The translations under genes were made by a program, and so were the position numbers. 64,000 nucleotides of DNA, from positions 1,860,001-1,924,000 of the forward strand of contig JAHLEZ010000008.1 of assembly GCA_020726505.1 (NCBI GenBank). Reading direction: 5' to 3'. The notes under the pieces were generated by a model. That model searched no databases. It was given only the letters and a program-made list of their open reading frames with translations, and had not been told where the DNA came from. Every line of letters starts with the position of its first letter. Positions within the stretch are counted from its first letter, which is position 1. The stretch comes from Leptodontidium sp. MPI-SDFR-AT-0119. Lineage: Eukaryota > Ascomycota > Leotiomycetes > Helotiales > Leptodontidiaceae. This document shows positions 48,715 through 63,713 of the stretch, piece after piece.

Positions 48715-51700
48715 ATTCTCTCACTTCCACAAATGGTCCATTCGATTCGTCTACGATACCAAAAAAACCCTGTTCTACTGTAGAAGGGAGGATGAGGAGT
48801 TTATATATTTCTTCGACATTTCTGGGGTTTCACAATCTTTCTCGTTGGTTGGTTTTTTGATCTTGTCTGTTTTTCCTGTGCTTTTAAGGCAATCTTGAAA
48901 CAACAACATACGAAATAGGCTGGTTATCGGACTGGCGTTAATAAAGTCGGGGAATGGGATAGGATAGGATAGGATGGCGGGGGTATGGACTGGGTGGAAG
49001 GGTTTGGAAGGAGGGGTGATGAGGTTCTGGGATTGGGGACACTCCTTCTTTTGGGATACCAAATGACCGCAGGACGATGATCATAGGGATTGGATGGGAT
49101 AGGATGGATGGATGGATGGGGTGGGACGCGTATGAATTGAAAGACTAAGACGTCGGGACGTGATGAAGGAAAGACAATTGGGAAAGACAGAGCAGAGCAG
49201 AGACAGAGATATCAAGCAGAAAAGAGGGGGTGGAAAGGAAATATCAAGGATATGAAGCATCTACAGTACCGATTTTTATCTTATCTCATCTAATTCTCTC
49301 TTTTCGTTTTTGGGGGCGATATGGGCTATATGGGATGGCAAGCTTGCTTGCCTTTGTATTCAATCTTCTGCTCTCTCACACACACAACGCTACTTGGGGA
49401 TTTTGGGAAGGACTTAAGTAGGAAGAAGGGCGTTGGGATTGGCGTTGCTGGATCTGGTGATGGTGATGGTGCTGGTGCTGGTGCTTTGAATGGGGTTAAT
49501 GAATTTGTCTCTTTTTTTTTTCTCCAACACTCTTGTTTGAATATATGATCTGAATTGATGGAAATGGCTTGTATTCTATTCTATTATATTGTGCTACAGT
49601 AGTCAAGGATTCAAGGGTGGTTTTGAATGAAGCTAGGCTTCTCGCTTTTCTACTCTACACTTCTCTTCATGCTTGTGCTGTGATGCTGAGCTTGCTTGAG
49701 TGAATGCTTACTGCCTGGGATGGGGTTGGATATAATGGGATTGATAAGAAGGGGGAAGAATATCTATGTATGGAGGTACTTGGGTATGTAGAGCGTGCAG
49801 GAATTGGAAGGATATGAATCATCGATATCATTGTCTCTGATCTACTATCTATCTCCTTCCTGATACTCTCTTGCTCATTTACACACTCAACCAACTACTT
49901 ACCCTAACCTACCTCTCTACATACACACATACTTGACAAGAATAGCCATTAGCCAACCCTTCACTCAATCAATCAATTATTCCCAGCATCTCGGTTCGCC
50001 CGGTCCATGTATGTAGAGAGGTGGAATAGGTAGGTACTTAGTCAACACCATGCAGCATGGTGATGCAGCCCTACCTCATGCCGATATTCCCGGGTTTGGG
50101 ACTGACTGGCGAGCATCTGACGTCTGACAGCTGACAACTGGGTGAGTGATGGAGAATGACGGGTGATGACGGGTGATGAGTGAATGTACCCGATATCGAG
50201 ATTATGTATGGAAGGGGCATGTATCTTGACATCACGCGTAGAGAGGCAGCTGACTGGTGTAGGTGCGGGCGGGTGTTTCCGCCTTTCCGTACGAAGTATG
50301 GAAAGAGGAGAGGAGAGGGAGAGATATGGAGGATGTTATTTACATAGGTAGTAGGAAAGTAGTTTACCTTATATCAAAGAAGAAGCAGCAGAAGAAGTTG
50401 CAGAGATATAAACCTGTCATAATAGATATAGTTATTCTTAGATTGAGACTAAGGCTAAGATAAGTTTACTTCTAGCTTATAGTCCTTTCTTCTTCAAAAT
50501 TAACTAGTATCTGCATAGAATCAGTTATATTCGAGTTTCGGTGTAAAAATGATGGGCGGCATACTGATTTTTAACATCCCTTTATTCTATTATCTCCCAA
50601 GATCACTCACTCAGTTAACTTCGTTTCGTTTCGTTTGTTCATACTTACAGTTACGTACAGTCACACTTAACAGTTTATTTAGACTTCGGCTGACCCTCAC
50701 TTCACTTCAGTAGAGCTGACAGCAAGTTCTCTCTCTTTCTCACCTTATAAATATACATAACTCGTCTCAGACCCCATCATCGCATACTTCGCTTCATATA
50801 GCTAGCGCTCCTCTCATCTTACCACAGCTCCACATCTACCAAGAAAATCCAACCAGTGAAATATACCTGTTCTAAAGACGAACAAGCATTGGTACTTCTC
50901 AACTCAGTAAGTCTCCTCCAACAACATCACCTCTCTCTCTACTGCCCCATAGCTCGAGTACCCCACTACCTGCACTACCTCCACTCAAGCCAACACATCG
51001 CGTTTCGTCTACCCCACAACAAAGCCAAAAACACAAACGAGTAACGAAGAAAGGAGGGGTTAAATTCCACAAAGAGCGGTAAAAATGAGTCCAATCCGAG
51101 TATTTACTTATTAACTCACTCACCTATCCATCCATCTACTCGAAATTCGTGCCTAACCTCAATATCAACTTCCAAAGAGTCCATCCAATAATTCATTTCC
51201 CTCTACTTTCCAGTCTACTCTATCTAGTCCACCAGGTCCATGAAATCAATTCCAAACCTAAAGATAAAGAAAAAGAAAAAAACAAATACTCACAAGTACC
51301 TCTCAGCTCAGCTCAACTCAATCCAACTCGGCTGAACCCCACCACCCATAATTGGAAATACTCCGTAGAAGGTGGCTATTTTACCCCGCAATATCCTCCC
51401 CTCCCCTCCAATCCAGAAATATACGAAGTACCTCCTACTGTAGGTCTCCCTTATCATCTACCCCTCCTCACTGCACCAACAGTCTGACAGACAACTAATC
51501 CACCAACCTGAACCCCACCCCACTCCACTGCACTCCACATCCCCTCATATCTCACACACCTGCAGGTGAAGAAGGGAAGAGAAGGGGGATGAATCGGCCC
51601 TTTTACACCCATCCCTACTTGCTTACTTACTTACTTGTTGTCATTGCGCCTATACGATTGGATCAGAATGAAACATTCCACTTCCATACGAGTAAGTAAG

Positions 51701-53041
51701 TAGCATGCCATGCATGGAATGAGAAAGCGGTGGACCTCGGCTTGAGATATCTTCTCTTCTCTCTATCAAAAATGACTGACGAGTAAGGACTAAGAGCTGA
51801 GCGAGTGAGTGATGAGGAGGGATGGAGGAAGATTAATCGATTTTGAGTATGTTATATACCAACCAGTACAGGTTGAAAGGATATTTAGATAATCCCTAAC
51901 TTCTCACTATCGCTATCATGAATAATACCAAAAAAAAAAAAAAAAAAGAAATTGAATATCCCGAGCCGTGCCATGAGATTGATTGGGATTGAATGTCTAA
52001 GAGGTGTTATGAGGACATTAGGGGGGTTGAATGGTCCTGGTTCCTGAACGTCGAGGATGCAGATATTAATAGATGAACACATCTGACATCTAATACTCGA
52101 GAGGAGCGTTATAGGTAGCGGCTACAAAAAAAAAAGTATGAGAAAATGAACAAAACCCATGATTTTCGTACGTAGAAGCTCAAGTCTTCATTGCAATTCA
52201 TTTCGTCACTTCCACTATCATCACCCTCACTCGCTCCCTGTCCTATCCTAAGGCATTCCCCTCCCATTTTCATATCTACAAAATCCCAAGCCCTTTCTCT
52301 CTCATCTCCCACTCTCGTCCCCAAGACATCCCAGCTATCTACCAACCCTCTCCTCTTTCCAAGTCCCAGCTTCAACCTCAAGAAGGTAAGCTGTGAAGGA
52401 CCACCCACCCAAATTCCCCAGCTCAAGCACCATGCCAAAAAAAAGCACAAAGGCAAAAAGAACGCTTGCTTGCTGGCTAGCTGCTGCAACGATCGATAAG
52501 AAGTAGAAGATGAATTGCAAAAAGAAAGGAGCTCTCTTTCTCTCTCGCGTAAAGCTGAAATGACATGTCCTGCCGAGGGTACTGAGTTTGACTTCCCCTA
52601 TGATCTTGAAAAAGAATCCGCCCAATGTCGTTCGTTTCAGTCGTTGACTACCATCCACACCCATCCCAGTTCGCCAATCCCATCAAAACAAAACCCATGT
52701 AAAAAGGCATAAAACGAGTGATGGAAATACGCCATAAACACCGCTGCTCCGAAATGCAAAAGAGTAAACCCCCAGACCCCTATTTTCTAGCTTGGTCGTT
52801 TGGTCGTTAAGCTCAAACTGCTCAGGCTGACATTGTCACTTTTCGTCCCCTGACCCGTACCATCATAGCTGTATTCAAAGTTACAACCTCCGCAATTGAA
52901 GGATTTATGAGCGTGGAATTTATGAGTGCCGTCTTGTCCAACTGCAGGACACGGTGGGACACCCATCTCGAAATTGGTCTTTGTGATTAGGTTTGAGAAG
53001 ACCTTTTTCGTTTGCTTGAATCCACGGTCAAGCTCATATTG
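48715..53041. other. Long gene-free region
   Basis: 4.3 kb between the convergent gene at 47276 and the Sat4-like kinase. It holds short repeats: GGATA at 48956-48975, GGAT near 49104-49120, and poly-A of about 18 nt at 51931-51948. There is a low-complexity AT-rich belt at 50300-50800. Open frames are short and repetitive. No RNA gene was recognised. Confidence 0.5.
51931..51948. repeat. Poly-A tract
   Basis: An uninterrupted A run of about 18 nt in gene-free sequence. It might be the footprint of a retrocopy tail, but no target-site duplication or body is visible. Confidence 0.8.
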
Positions 53042-54692
53042 TCAGAGACCTTCTTCGCCAGCTTTACAAAGCTTGATCTCTCTGCCCCATTCGGACTTGA
53101 GGACTTGAGAGGCTGTGATTCGGCGGGATGGATTGGGGTCAAGAATTGAGTATATGACGTTACGGCAGCGTGCCTGGTATTGTGTTAGTTTTGTTTTCTG
53201 AAGTGGAAGAGGAAGAACATACCCGATGCAGCGACTCTATAGGTGCATAACCCTCCTCATCTCTGCGTCCTTCTAGATAACGCTCATAGAACTCATCCTC
53301 GTCCTTCTTTGCAACGCGCCAGAGGTGACGGCCAGTACGCATAGCCATATAAATAACACCAGTAGCCCACACATCAACGGCCCGGGCATCAAATTCCTTG
53401 TCGATATATTCTTCTGGGGCAATATAAGGAGCCGAACCACAAAGTCCAGTAACCATGTGTGCATCGGATTCCCAGGCCATTCGGAAGCATTCGCCATTAC
53501 CGAAGTCGGTGATCTTGAGAGAGCCGTGAGTCGTAAGGAGAAGATTCTCGGGTTTTAAGTCTCGGTGTGCAACTCCCATCTCGTGCATGTACTCCACACC
53601 GCGCATCATCTGCTTGAAGTAACAGTCGGCTTCCATTGCCTCGAGCTTGCCGGCGGCGAGAACCAACGTATAGAGATCACCACCAGCGCAGAATTCCATG
53701 ACTTCGCAGTAGTCTCCTTTCGAGTCCTGTAACAGATCGAGAGTGTGGATAACGTTTGGGTGTCGTAATGATGAGGATATACAGAACTCCGATGTGAGTC
53801 TTTTGCTGTACTTTTTCTCGTTTTCTTCTGGGCGTCTTCGAAATTCTTTCACAGCGTATAACTGCTCTCCGTTCCCATTCTCGGTCCTCTTGTGTGATAT
53901 CCGGACAATTCCAAAGGCACCTCGTCCTACAATCTCTTGACATTTGCCGTACTTCTCCACGAGCGATGCAGTTGCATTTGGGCCACCTTTCTTCTCTGAT
54001 ACCAAGCTATCCCGCTCGCTTTTCAGTTGATCCACCCAACTAGACATCAACGACAATTGTTGTTCGCCCTCATGTACGTGTTCTGGGGCCTTGGCTTTCC
54101 CGCTGATAACATTCCGAAGCATGTCCGACAGCTTTTCCTGCCTCTTTGCGCTCTTGAGATGGTGCTCATGACCGCCTTTGACGTCAGCATTGGGGACATA
54201 TCTCTGATGAGCAGAGACTGCCCCCGCAGCTTTCTTCTCCTTTGCAGGCGTTGTGGTAGGTTTTTCCGACTTGTCGGCTTTCACGGTTGATTTGTCGGTC
54301 GAGGAGGACTTTCGTGAAGGAGGATTCGGTTTCTGTTCAGTTGTCGGTGTAGGAGGAGGCTTCGGGGTGCTGTGACCAGCCGTGGAGGGTGGTGAATTTA
54401 TACCAGCTTCTGATCTAGTTGCATCTTTCGTGGAGAACATTCGAGTGAGACGCTTTGTCATTGAGGTCTTCTCTGGCTGCGGTGCAAGGGTCGTCAACTT
54501 TTGTGGCTCGGATGGTGGCGCAGCGTAACCGTTTCCATTCAGCTTCTCAGTGCTGGGAACAGCGATGATTCCATTCTGTTTTACAGGCAGGGATTCTGGA
54601 GACCCGACTCTTGATGACGTTTGAGATGCTGCTGGTGATCCGTGGAGTTTCTCCGCGATGAGGGAGTCCCGAGGGCTGGTGACGGTCGCCAT
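53042..54692 (-). CDS. Ser/Thr kinase, Sat4/Hal4-Npr1 family
   Basis: Two exons, 53223-54692 and 53042-53173, are joined across a 49-nt intron and give 533 residues. The N-terminal ~240 residues are disordered (Ser/Pro/Thr/Lys-rich). The kinase domain has GRGAFGIV, YAVKEF with K282, HRDLKPEN with D378, ITDFGNGE with D396 and CGSAPYIAPEEY. The NGE sequence after DFG, the long acidic insert and the 'AVDVWATGVIYMAM' strand are typical of the fungal Npr1/Hal5 group. Relatives Sat4/Hal4 stabilise nutrient and potassium transporters at the plasma membrane. The second exon completes the domain (ILDPNPSRRITASQVL). The chosen start is the first ATG preceding ordinary sequence. The same frame stays open 552 nt further upstream. 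Confidence 0.92.
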
Positions 54693-57600
54693 TGCGTAGT
54701 GGTTCTCTGGCAAATTGACTTCCTCGGCGGGATGCGATCGATGGAGATTGGAGAGACGTGAGGGAGATTCTTCTGCGCAGCACTCGGCTGGGGTTGGGTT
54801 GGGGTGTAGCGCGGAACGCGAGAGCCAAGGCGTGCGGACAACGCCCGTCCTCTGTGTGAAGGTGATGCTGAAGCTGAAGCTGAACCAGGCAGTTCTAGTT
54901 GTCGCGGGGGAGGATTGAATGTTTCGCAAAGTGTGGAGGAAGAGGAGGAGGGGTGGAAGATGTCGCGGAGGGAGGGAGGAAAGGGTGAAGGAGGGTAAGG
55001 GTAAGGGCGAGGGCGAGGGAGCTTGGGAGAAATGATTTTGGGTGCTGTGCGGTGCGGTGCGCTTGCTCGGTCGGTTTATGAGGAGGGAGGGAGGGGAGCG
55101 TCGGCAAACTGAACTGAACAGAACAGAACAGCACGAGTAGTAATAGTAATGGGGAGAGCAGGGCTGGGCAGGGCAGGGCAAGGACTCAAATAGGGACCAG
55201 GCCAGCTTATGTGATAACACACAAGCAAGCTGCACCAGCACCACTCAAAGAGAAGCTTGCAAGCTTGCTAGTCGTTGAAAATGCCCGGAACGAGAAACGT
55301 TGCCTTTGCCTTTGCCTTTCTTTGCCTTGCCTGGCCTTCCCTCTCTCCCCTTGCCCTGGCCTCCCCTTCTTCCCACCCTCCCTCGGCCTGCGGGCTCCAG
55401 TAGTAAGTAGGTGGTGGGAGTGAAGTGAGACGCGGTGCAGTTCGTTGCGGTATGGCTGGTATGGCTGGCAGGCGCGACGACCGGCGGGAGGGAGGAAATT
55501 GGTGAGGGATTTATGAAATGGCCTTGCAGCAAGGACCTAGGTAGGTAAGGTAAGGCAAGTAAGTACGGTAGGTAGGTACAGTACAGTACAGTAGGCAGGC
55601 AAGCTGGCAAGATGGCAAGATGGCAAGCAGGGTACCTCTATTCCCTCTTTCTCGTCTGGTTGGTGCGGAGAATGGAGCAATAGCTGTGCGATGTGGATGC
55701 AGATGTGGATTGGGGATGTGGATGAGGGAGGAGAGATGCAGCTGCATTTGAGTTATTACGGTTCTCAGTAAGCCTTTATGGGATGCTTAGAAAGTGGACT
55801 GTCGGTGTGTATCTACAGTAGGCATGAACACGACCTCGCATCTTGCAGGGGAAAGGGGCTGCTGAGAAGTGGATTACGCCTTGTTTGGAGTTTGATATCG
55901 TAATTTCCGATGTCGATTTTTATAAAACATTGTCTAAAGTCAGTTAGTGGTTGGCAGAAGTATCTGTGGGAGGTGTGCTATGTACTTTATCCATACAACT
56001 AGTAGTCAAAGTAGATGATCGGCTCATATCATGATATCTACTGCTACTCTGCTATTCTCTTGTACCTACCACCCATGGCGGTTTGCAAGTATTATTAGAT
56101 CGTCTCACAAAACTCGATGTAGACCAATACCTCTATGAGGAATCTCTACCCTAGTGCATTTTGCCTCTCATCATGATCTTCAGATCCGGACACGAACTTC
56201 CTTTTGCACCAGGACGACCGCTGAAACTCTTCCCCTTTCCTCAAGCCCGAACAACCCAATCCACAGTTCGCCCACTGTTTAACCACGGGGGAAACATCAG
56301 CCCGGGTTCCGTCTATATATACTCCAGACGATCCCGAAAAGCTTCGTGGTCGTGGATGCTTCCTCAAACGAGGCGCAGCAAGTTGCAGATTCAGAATGCT
56401 CGAATCATCAGCATCATTTTCATAGTCTAGGGGCAAAACCATCGACATCGACATCGGCATCACTCGAGCACCAACACCCAGCTTCGAGCTTGACTCGGAT
56501 ATCTCTCACAAGCCCTTGGCATCACCTTTCGCCCATCTTGCATGCTGCGGTGCAACGGCTTGGGATGAGTTGTACTTGCACAATCAATCTCCCGAAACTC
56601 TTTTACTATGAGGGACTTGATAGCAAGACCAGCATGGACAAAAGATATCAGATTGATATCATTTTCGTCTCTGGCCATTGAGATGTCTCCTTTTGTGCAA
56701 CGTCCCTCAATTCGAGCTTCTGATTTGGCAATAACGAGAGTACTGCGAATGCAAACCCCTATCTTCTGCTTCTGCTTCAGCCGGTGAGCAGGTAGTACAC
56801 GCATCGCATTCATGTGAGGCTGGCTGTGAGCTGTGTTTACAATTCAGCAAGCGGTACTTTGGTAAATCCTGCCGTGATATATGTCGGTAAATACCCACCC
56901 AGAAATATTCAGGTTCTGGTTACTTGCCGGCCAACCTAGGGACAGGACATTCCTTGGCATCAGATCCAAAGTCCCTGCCATTACGCGCATGTCCCGAGAC
57001 TGATATCAGACCTTGATCATGGATGGCTGCTTAGAAGTTCCTATCTCGAGGATTTGCCCTATCAAGAGCAACTTGGTGCGCTCAGCGGCATCCAACCCTA
57101 CGTCACTGAACCATTTTCCTGCTGCACGACAACCCGAAGATCGCCGCTGTCAGTACTAATTCCAACGAACCAACCTCACCCAAAAGCAAACAACCACTGC
57201 CAGTGCCGGGATATTGAAAAAAGTGTACTCCTGTGGTCAAACCTCGAAAATCACAAGCATCCAGTACACGCACATTTCGGAAGAATGGAATATATTTGGA
57301 TTTTCTCACAGGGCGTTGGGAATAGCTCAAGCCTCTCAAACGGGCACCACCCTAGGTACCTACTTACCCTCGGCCACACTTATCGTGACATATCCCGCAA
57401 ACTAATTCCAGCTCATCTCCTTGCTCGCATGCACATCAACCAGGATCCCTCGATCGTACGTTAAACAGCTCAGCGGTCCAACTTCTCATTGGGCGGCAGA
57501 ATTCCTCTTCGGGGAGGGGCAGCGCTCAAAAAGGAGGGGTAGACGCTTCGTTACCACAACACTGGAAACAAACAAGTCCGCGACCTGGCTGCCTCACCTC

Positions 57601-60600
57601 ACCTCTTCTCCAGTCTCTCGCATCACTTCACCTGCAAGCAGCCAGTCAGGACATGCATGTTGCTGAGATATTGCACCATTCAGACATGCATTTGTGTCAC
57701 GCATGGGCGAGCGATGGCTTGCTTGCACGATGCAATGCATAATGTACTCACTCACCTGCCTCACCTACTTTCTTCTTTCTTTTTGGCTTGCTTGTTTCCC
57801 TTCTACCATTTACTTCCACCAGTTACTTACTCCCTTCGTCCTTACGTTACGGGCCCACGATCCGCAATCCGCGGACTCCATTTCCATCCTCGGCCATGAG
57901 AGGGAACACTCCGGGCGTGGAATACGAACACACCGCCGGCTACGAGTAGTAAACAGCAGATCCAGCAGTAGTCAACGGGTACGAGAACGGTTCAGAACGG
58001 TCGACAAACAGACAGACACACAGACACACAGACACACAAGTAGACAAGACAAACGGCTCCATCAAAACCAGCTTCACCGCCTCGCAAATCTCATATTACG
58101 AACACGTCTGTCTATCTTTTTGGTCTGCACTGCGCTGCACCATACCATACCGTAGCTGACAAATGCCAACCTCCGATCCGGTAGTCAGCTCAGCTCAGCT
58201 CAGCAGCATCCCTCCCCTCCATAGAGCATTCTCTCTTTGCGTGTGTGTGCCACCAGAGAAGCATCTCGGCTATGCCTAGGCGCTCGGTTACGGCTGGGAC
58301 TGCCTAGGACGTCCTGGCCAGAACCGGCTCAAGTAAAAGGCTTGTTTACGCCTTTAGTACTCGTACAGTTCCGAGGCCAACCCAATCCAGTCCAGCCCTT
58401 CCCCTACTAAAAATTGTCATCCGTACCTAGGCACGAGTACACTTCCAAATCACCTATCCATCACACGAGCCACTATTGAAATATCTTTCTTGCATTCGTT
58501 GACTCGTCCAATCATCTCTTCTTCTACGTAATAGTATTTGAAAATTGCTACACAATATTGGATCTCTCTTACTACCTATTACATAACTCGGAGGCGAACT
58601 TGAACTAACCAGTTTTCCCGGAAATTAAATCAACCATATTTTTTTTCTCTCTTTCATCCTAGCTAGCTAGCACCTTGGTTCAAAAAAATCCTTTTCTTCC
58701 CAGTTTCTCTAACCAAGAAAAGAGAGAGAAAAAAATTTCTTTCAACGTCTGAGCTGAGGAAAAGATTCTTTTCTTTTCATCTCAACCAAAAAAAAACCCC
58801 CCGTTCGTTATCCTCGTCTAGCACGTTCATTACCTTTGTCATTTCGGGTCCTTCGAAATTGAATTTTTTTTTTACAATTCTTTTCACCAATACCATGCAC
58901 GAAAAGAACCCTTTTTTGTTAAGACTGGACGGATGGAGGAGCTATCTCCGGGAAATGCCATATCCAGAATTAGAATGAGCTAAGGTAAGGTAAGATAAGG
59001 TATAGGATATGAAGAACAGGGGTTCGGCTTCGTGGGGTTTTCAGAGTTCAGCCCTATCGTACCTAGGTATGGATGGGCGATGCCAAGTCCCATGTCTTGT
59101 CTTGTCTTGTCTTTTGTTCTTCAAAGTTGTTTGTGGGTTTGCGGGGTTTTGGATTGGCCGCATGCCTTGCCCGACCGCCGGCTGCTGCCGCGACTTTTTG
59201 GGTGAAGGAAAGGGGGTTGTGAAGATGATGTGATCTTGAAGTCTTTGTTTTATTGTTGGGTGTGTTGGGTTGTATATTCAGGTTATATGTATGTTGATTT
59301 AGATTGCTTCTTTGAGGTATTAGGAGCGTGGATGAAGAATGTTAGACACATTTAATAATTAACTGTCATCGCTCCGATTTAATTTGAGACTTGAACCTTC
59401 AGGCGAATAAATTGCTACCCAAGAATTTGTACTTGCACTTGCACTTTCACATGCCAAGCTAATTTCTATCCCTCAATTGAATTTGCATACCTCGTCAATC
59501 GCTTTCCCATTGAAGCAAAACAAACCTCAAGCCAAATAGCTATCTATCACATCGTCTTGGTAAAATCAGTGCTTTTCAACGTTTCTGGATCTTGAAGCTT
59601 TGGCACAGAAATTACTATCATTTTCTTGTACTGGAATAGCACTTTGCTGTTCTCCCGGCCCTAGATGAAAAATTTCGCGGTTATGTTATAGTGTTAATTG
59701 ATATTTCTCAGAGAGTGGTTGCGAAGCATTGAGACGAGATGAGAACTTTAACAAGAGAGTCAGTGACTGAATAGCAGAGATGCTCGAGCCTTCAGGTAAT
59801 CCCTTAAGTAGAAGAAGCTCGCAATCAAACCAAAAATAATCAATGAAATTAATGAAACTTGAAGAAGGAATTATGCCGAACATTACAGGACATATTTCGA
59901 GGCTTGTGTGAGATGTGATTTGGGATGTTGGAGGTGACGCCGTGACATCATGACATGAATGTTAGAAGTACAAGGAGAGAGGGAGACTCACCTGCAAAAC
60001 GAAACGGAATGAGATTCATGACTAGGAAAATGAAGAACATGAGCCATTCTCGCTCTCTTGTAACTCGGTGTTTATCTGTCTGGATTTAATTCGAATTAAA
60101 GAGAAATCCCAGCCTCGCTTACGGAAAAGGGGTCAGGGGTATCAGGTCTAAGCGAATCGATGTTTGTTTGGATATATGTTCACATGCATACTCGTTTAAG
60201 GTATGACTCTCGGAGGATTCACTGACTTTTCATCTTTGGATTTGTTTTTATTACTCACATATCTTATTAACATGGGAAAGTTGACGCTTAAGGCCCGGGG
60301 TTGGGTTATAAAATTATTTGCCAAAATATTATCTCCAGTTCATATGTCAAGTACAGTACCTAAAACCCCAATGTCAACAATACCCAGCCCTCAAACTCCC
60401 TCTTGTCCCACTCCAAATCTCGCGAAACCATCAGCATTGAAGTCACATCCTCATTCACATGCAAACCAAATCTGCCACCCACACTAACAACTCGACCACT
60501 CACCTCCACTTGCCCTTAGAATCCATTCGCTCTAGATCTGCACAGTACACCATTTCTTGTCACCAATTTCCACACCATAAGATGAGACAATTACTCCCTA

Positions 60601-60987
60601 CTTGAGTCAGCATAGAAAGTGTACCCCGAGCTCCTAGTGCAAGCCGAGCCGAAATCTGGAGCCGGCGTCGGTAGCTTCGAGTTAGAAGGGTGCCGATCGC
60701 TGATGTTCATCTGCCGAGGATCAAAACGTCTGGCACTCTGAGGATTTCCCCGTTCGTTCTTTCTGATTTTAGGAAATTCGTGAACTAAGAAGAGTTCTAG
60801 GCAGGTTCTAGTAGAGTCTCCCAGCCTCGGTATTTGGGGCAACACGGAATAAATGAATCAACATGTGAGATTTGCGTAGAGGGTATATAAATACATCATT
60901 TTCCTGACTGACAGCCCAAACCCTCCCCAATTCAGAAACCAAATAAACCCCTCTATCTCCATCCTCAATCTAATACCAACATCGAAA
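54693..60987. other. Longest gene-free region in the window
   Basis: 6.3 kb without a supported protein gene. The left ~560 bp is the kinase leader. Simple repeats include GGCA-rich and GTAGG units near 55540-55630, GACACACA units near 58010-58040, CAGCT units at 58185-58204 and CTTGT units near 59095-59113. The belt 58400-58900 is T/A-rich with several homopolymer runs. Minus-strand frames at 56146-56813 and 59686-59883 look less repetitive but match nothing I know. The region could be promoter and leader sequence, a non-coding RNA locus or degraded DNA. Confidence 0.5.
60884..60893 (+). promoter_or_regulatory. TATA box of the HsbA-type gene
   Basis: TATATAAATA lies about 95-104 nt upstream of the start codon at 60988. 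It fits an inducible fungal core promoter with a leader of about 60-70 nt. Confidence 0.65.
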
Positions 60988-61506
60988 ATGGTTTCCTTCA
61001 AATCCCTCCTCCTCCTAGGCGCCACCGCCCTCGCAGTCACAGTCCCCCAAGTAATAACCGACATCACCAACCTCGACAACAACGTCAAGAGCCTCATAAG
61101 CTCCACCTCCGCCTACAACGGTGGATTCATATCTGCCAGTCCTCAACTCTTCGCCTTAATCCCAGTCTACACCTCCCTCCTCAAAGGCGTAACCGACACA
61201 GGTCTCCTCCCCTCCTCACTCACCGTCTCCGAAGCCTACGAGATAATCAACCACGTCAATGCCACCCTTGCAATCGATAACCCGATTGCAGTCGATACGC
61301 TGATTGGGAAGAGAGAGTTGTATGCGAAGGCTGGGTTGAGCGATGCTATTGTGGCTGCGCTGGGATTGTTGAAGTTGGGTCATGAGGCGTTTACGAAGAA
61401 TGTTGTGGAGAGGATTCCGGAGAGTACGTTGGCGGATGGGACGACAGTTGCGTTGGTTATTTCGAACGCGTTGCAAAAGGGGATTGATTATTTTGAGGCG
61501 TTGTGA
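60988..61506 (+). CDS. Secreted HsbA-type hydrophobic surface-binding protein
   Basis: Intronless, 172 residues. The N-terminus MVSFKSLLLLGATALAVTVP is a clear signal peptide. The mature part is cysteine-free and helical, with the pattern VITDITNLDNNVKSLISSTSAYNGG and alternating Leu/Ile/Val blocks, as in the hydrophobic surface-binding protein A family. These proteins adsorb to hydrophobic solids and can recruit hydrolases; several are made during plant or insect colonisation. Codon style changes abruptly near 61280 (C-rich before, G/T-rich after). It converges with the xylanase gene (212 bp between stops). The start is supported by the signal peptide and a TATA box. Confidence 0.88.
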   Translation: MVSFKSLLLLGATALAVTVPQVITDITNLDNNVKSLISSTSAYNGGFISASPQLFALIPVYTSLLKGVTDTGLLPSSLTVSEAYEIINHVNATLAIDNPIAVDTLIGKRELYAKAGLSDAIVAALGLLKLGHEAFTKNVVERIPESTLADGTTVALVISNALQKGIDYFEAL

Positions 61507-61718
61507 GGGTATGATCTTATCTAGATAACTGAATATCATTGCCAACCAGTCACATGGGTATTTTTAATGCAATGTATATGCATGTGTGAATGCCAATCCC
61601 ATATATGCGCAGTCTGACTCAATATTTACAAAGAATTTTCTCACCCCCTCATATCCTCTCATTCAAGGCTTTTCAATCGCTCATCATGTCAGCTTCTTAG
61701 CTACGTTTTGACACCCCA

Positions 61719-63713
<1,995 letters not shown>

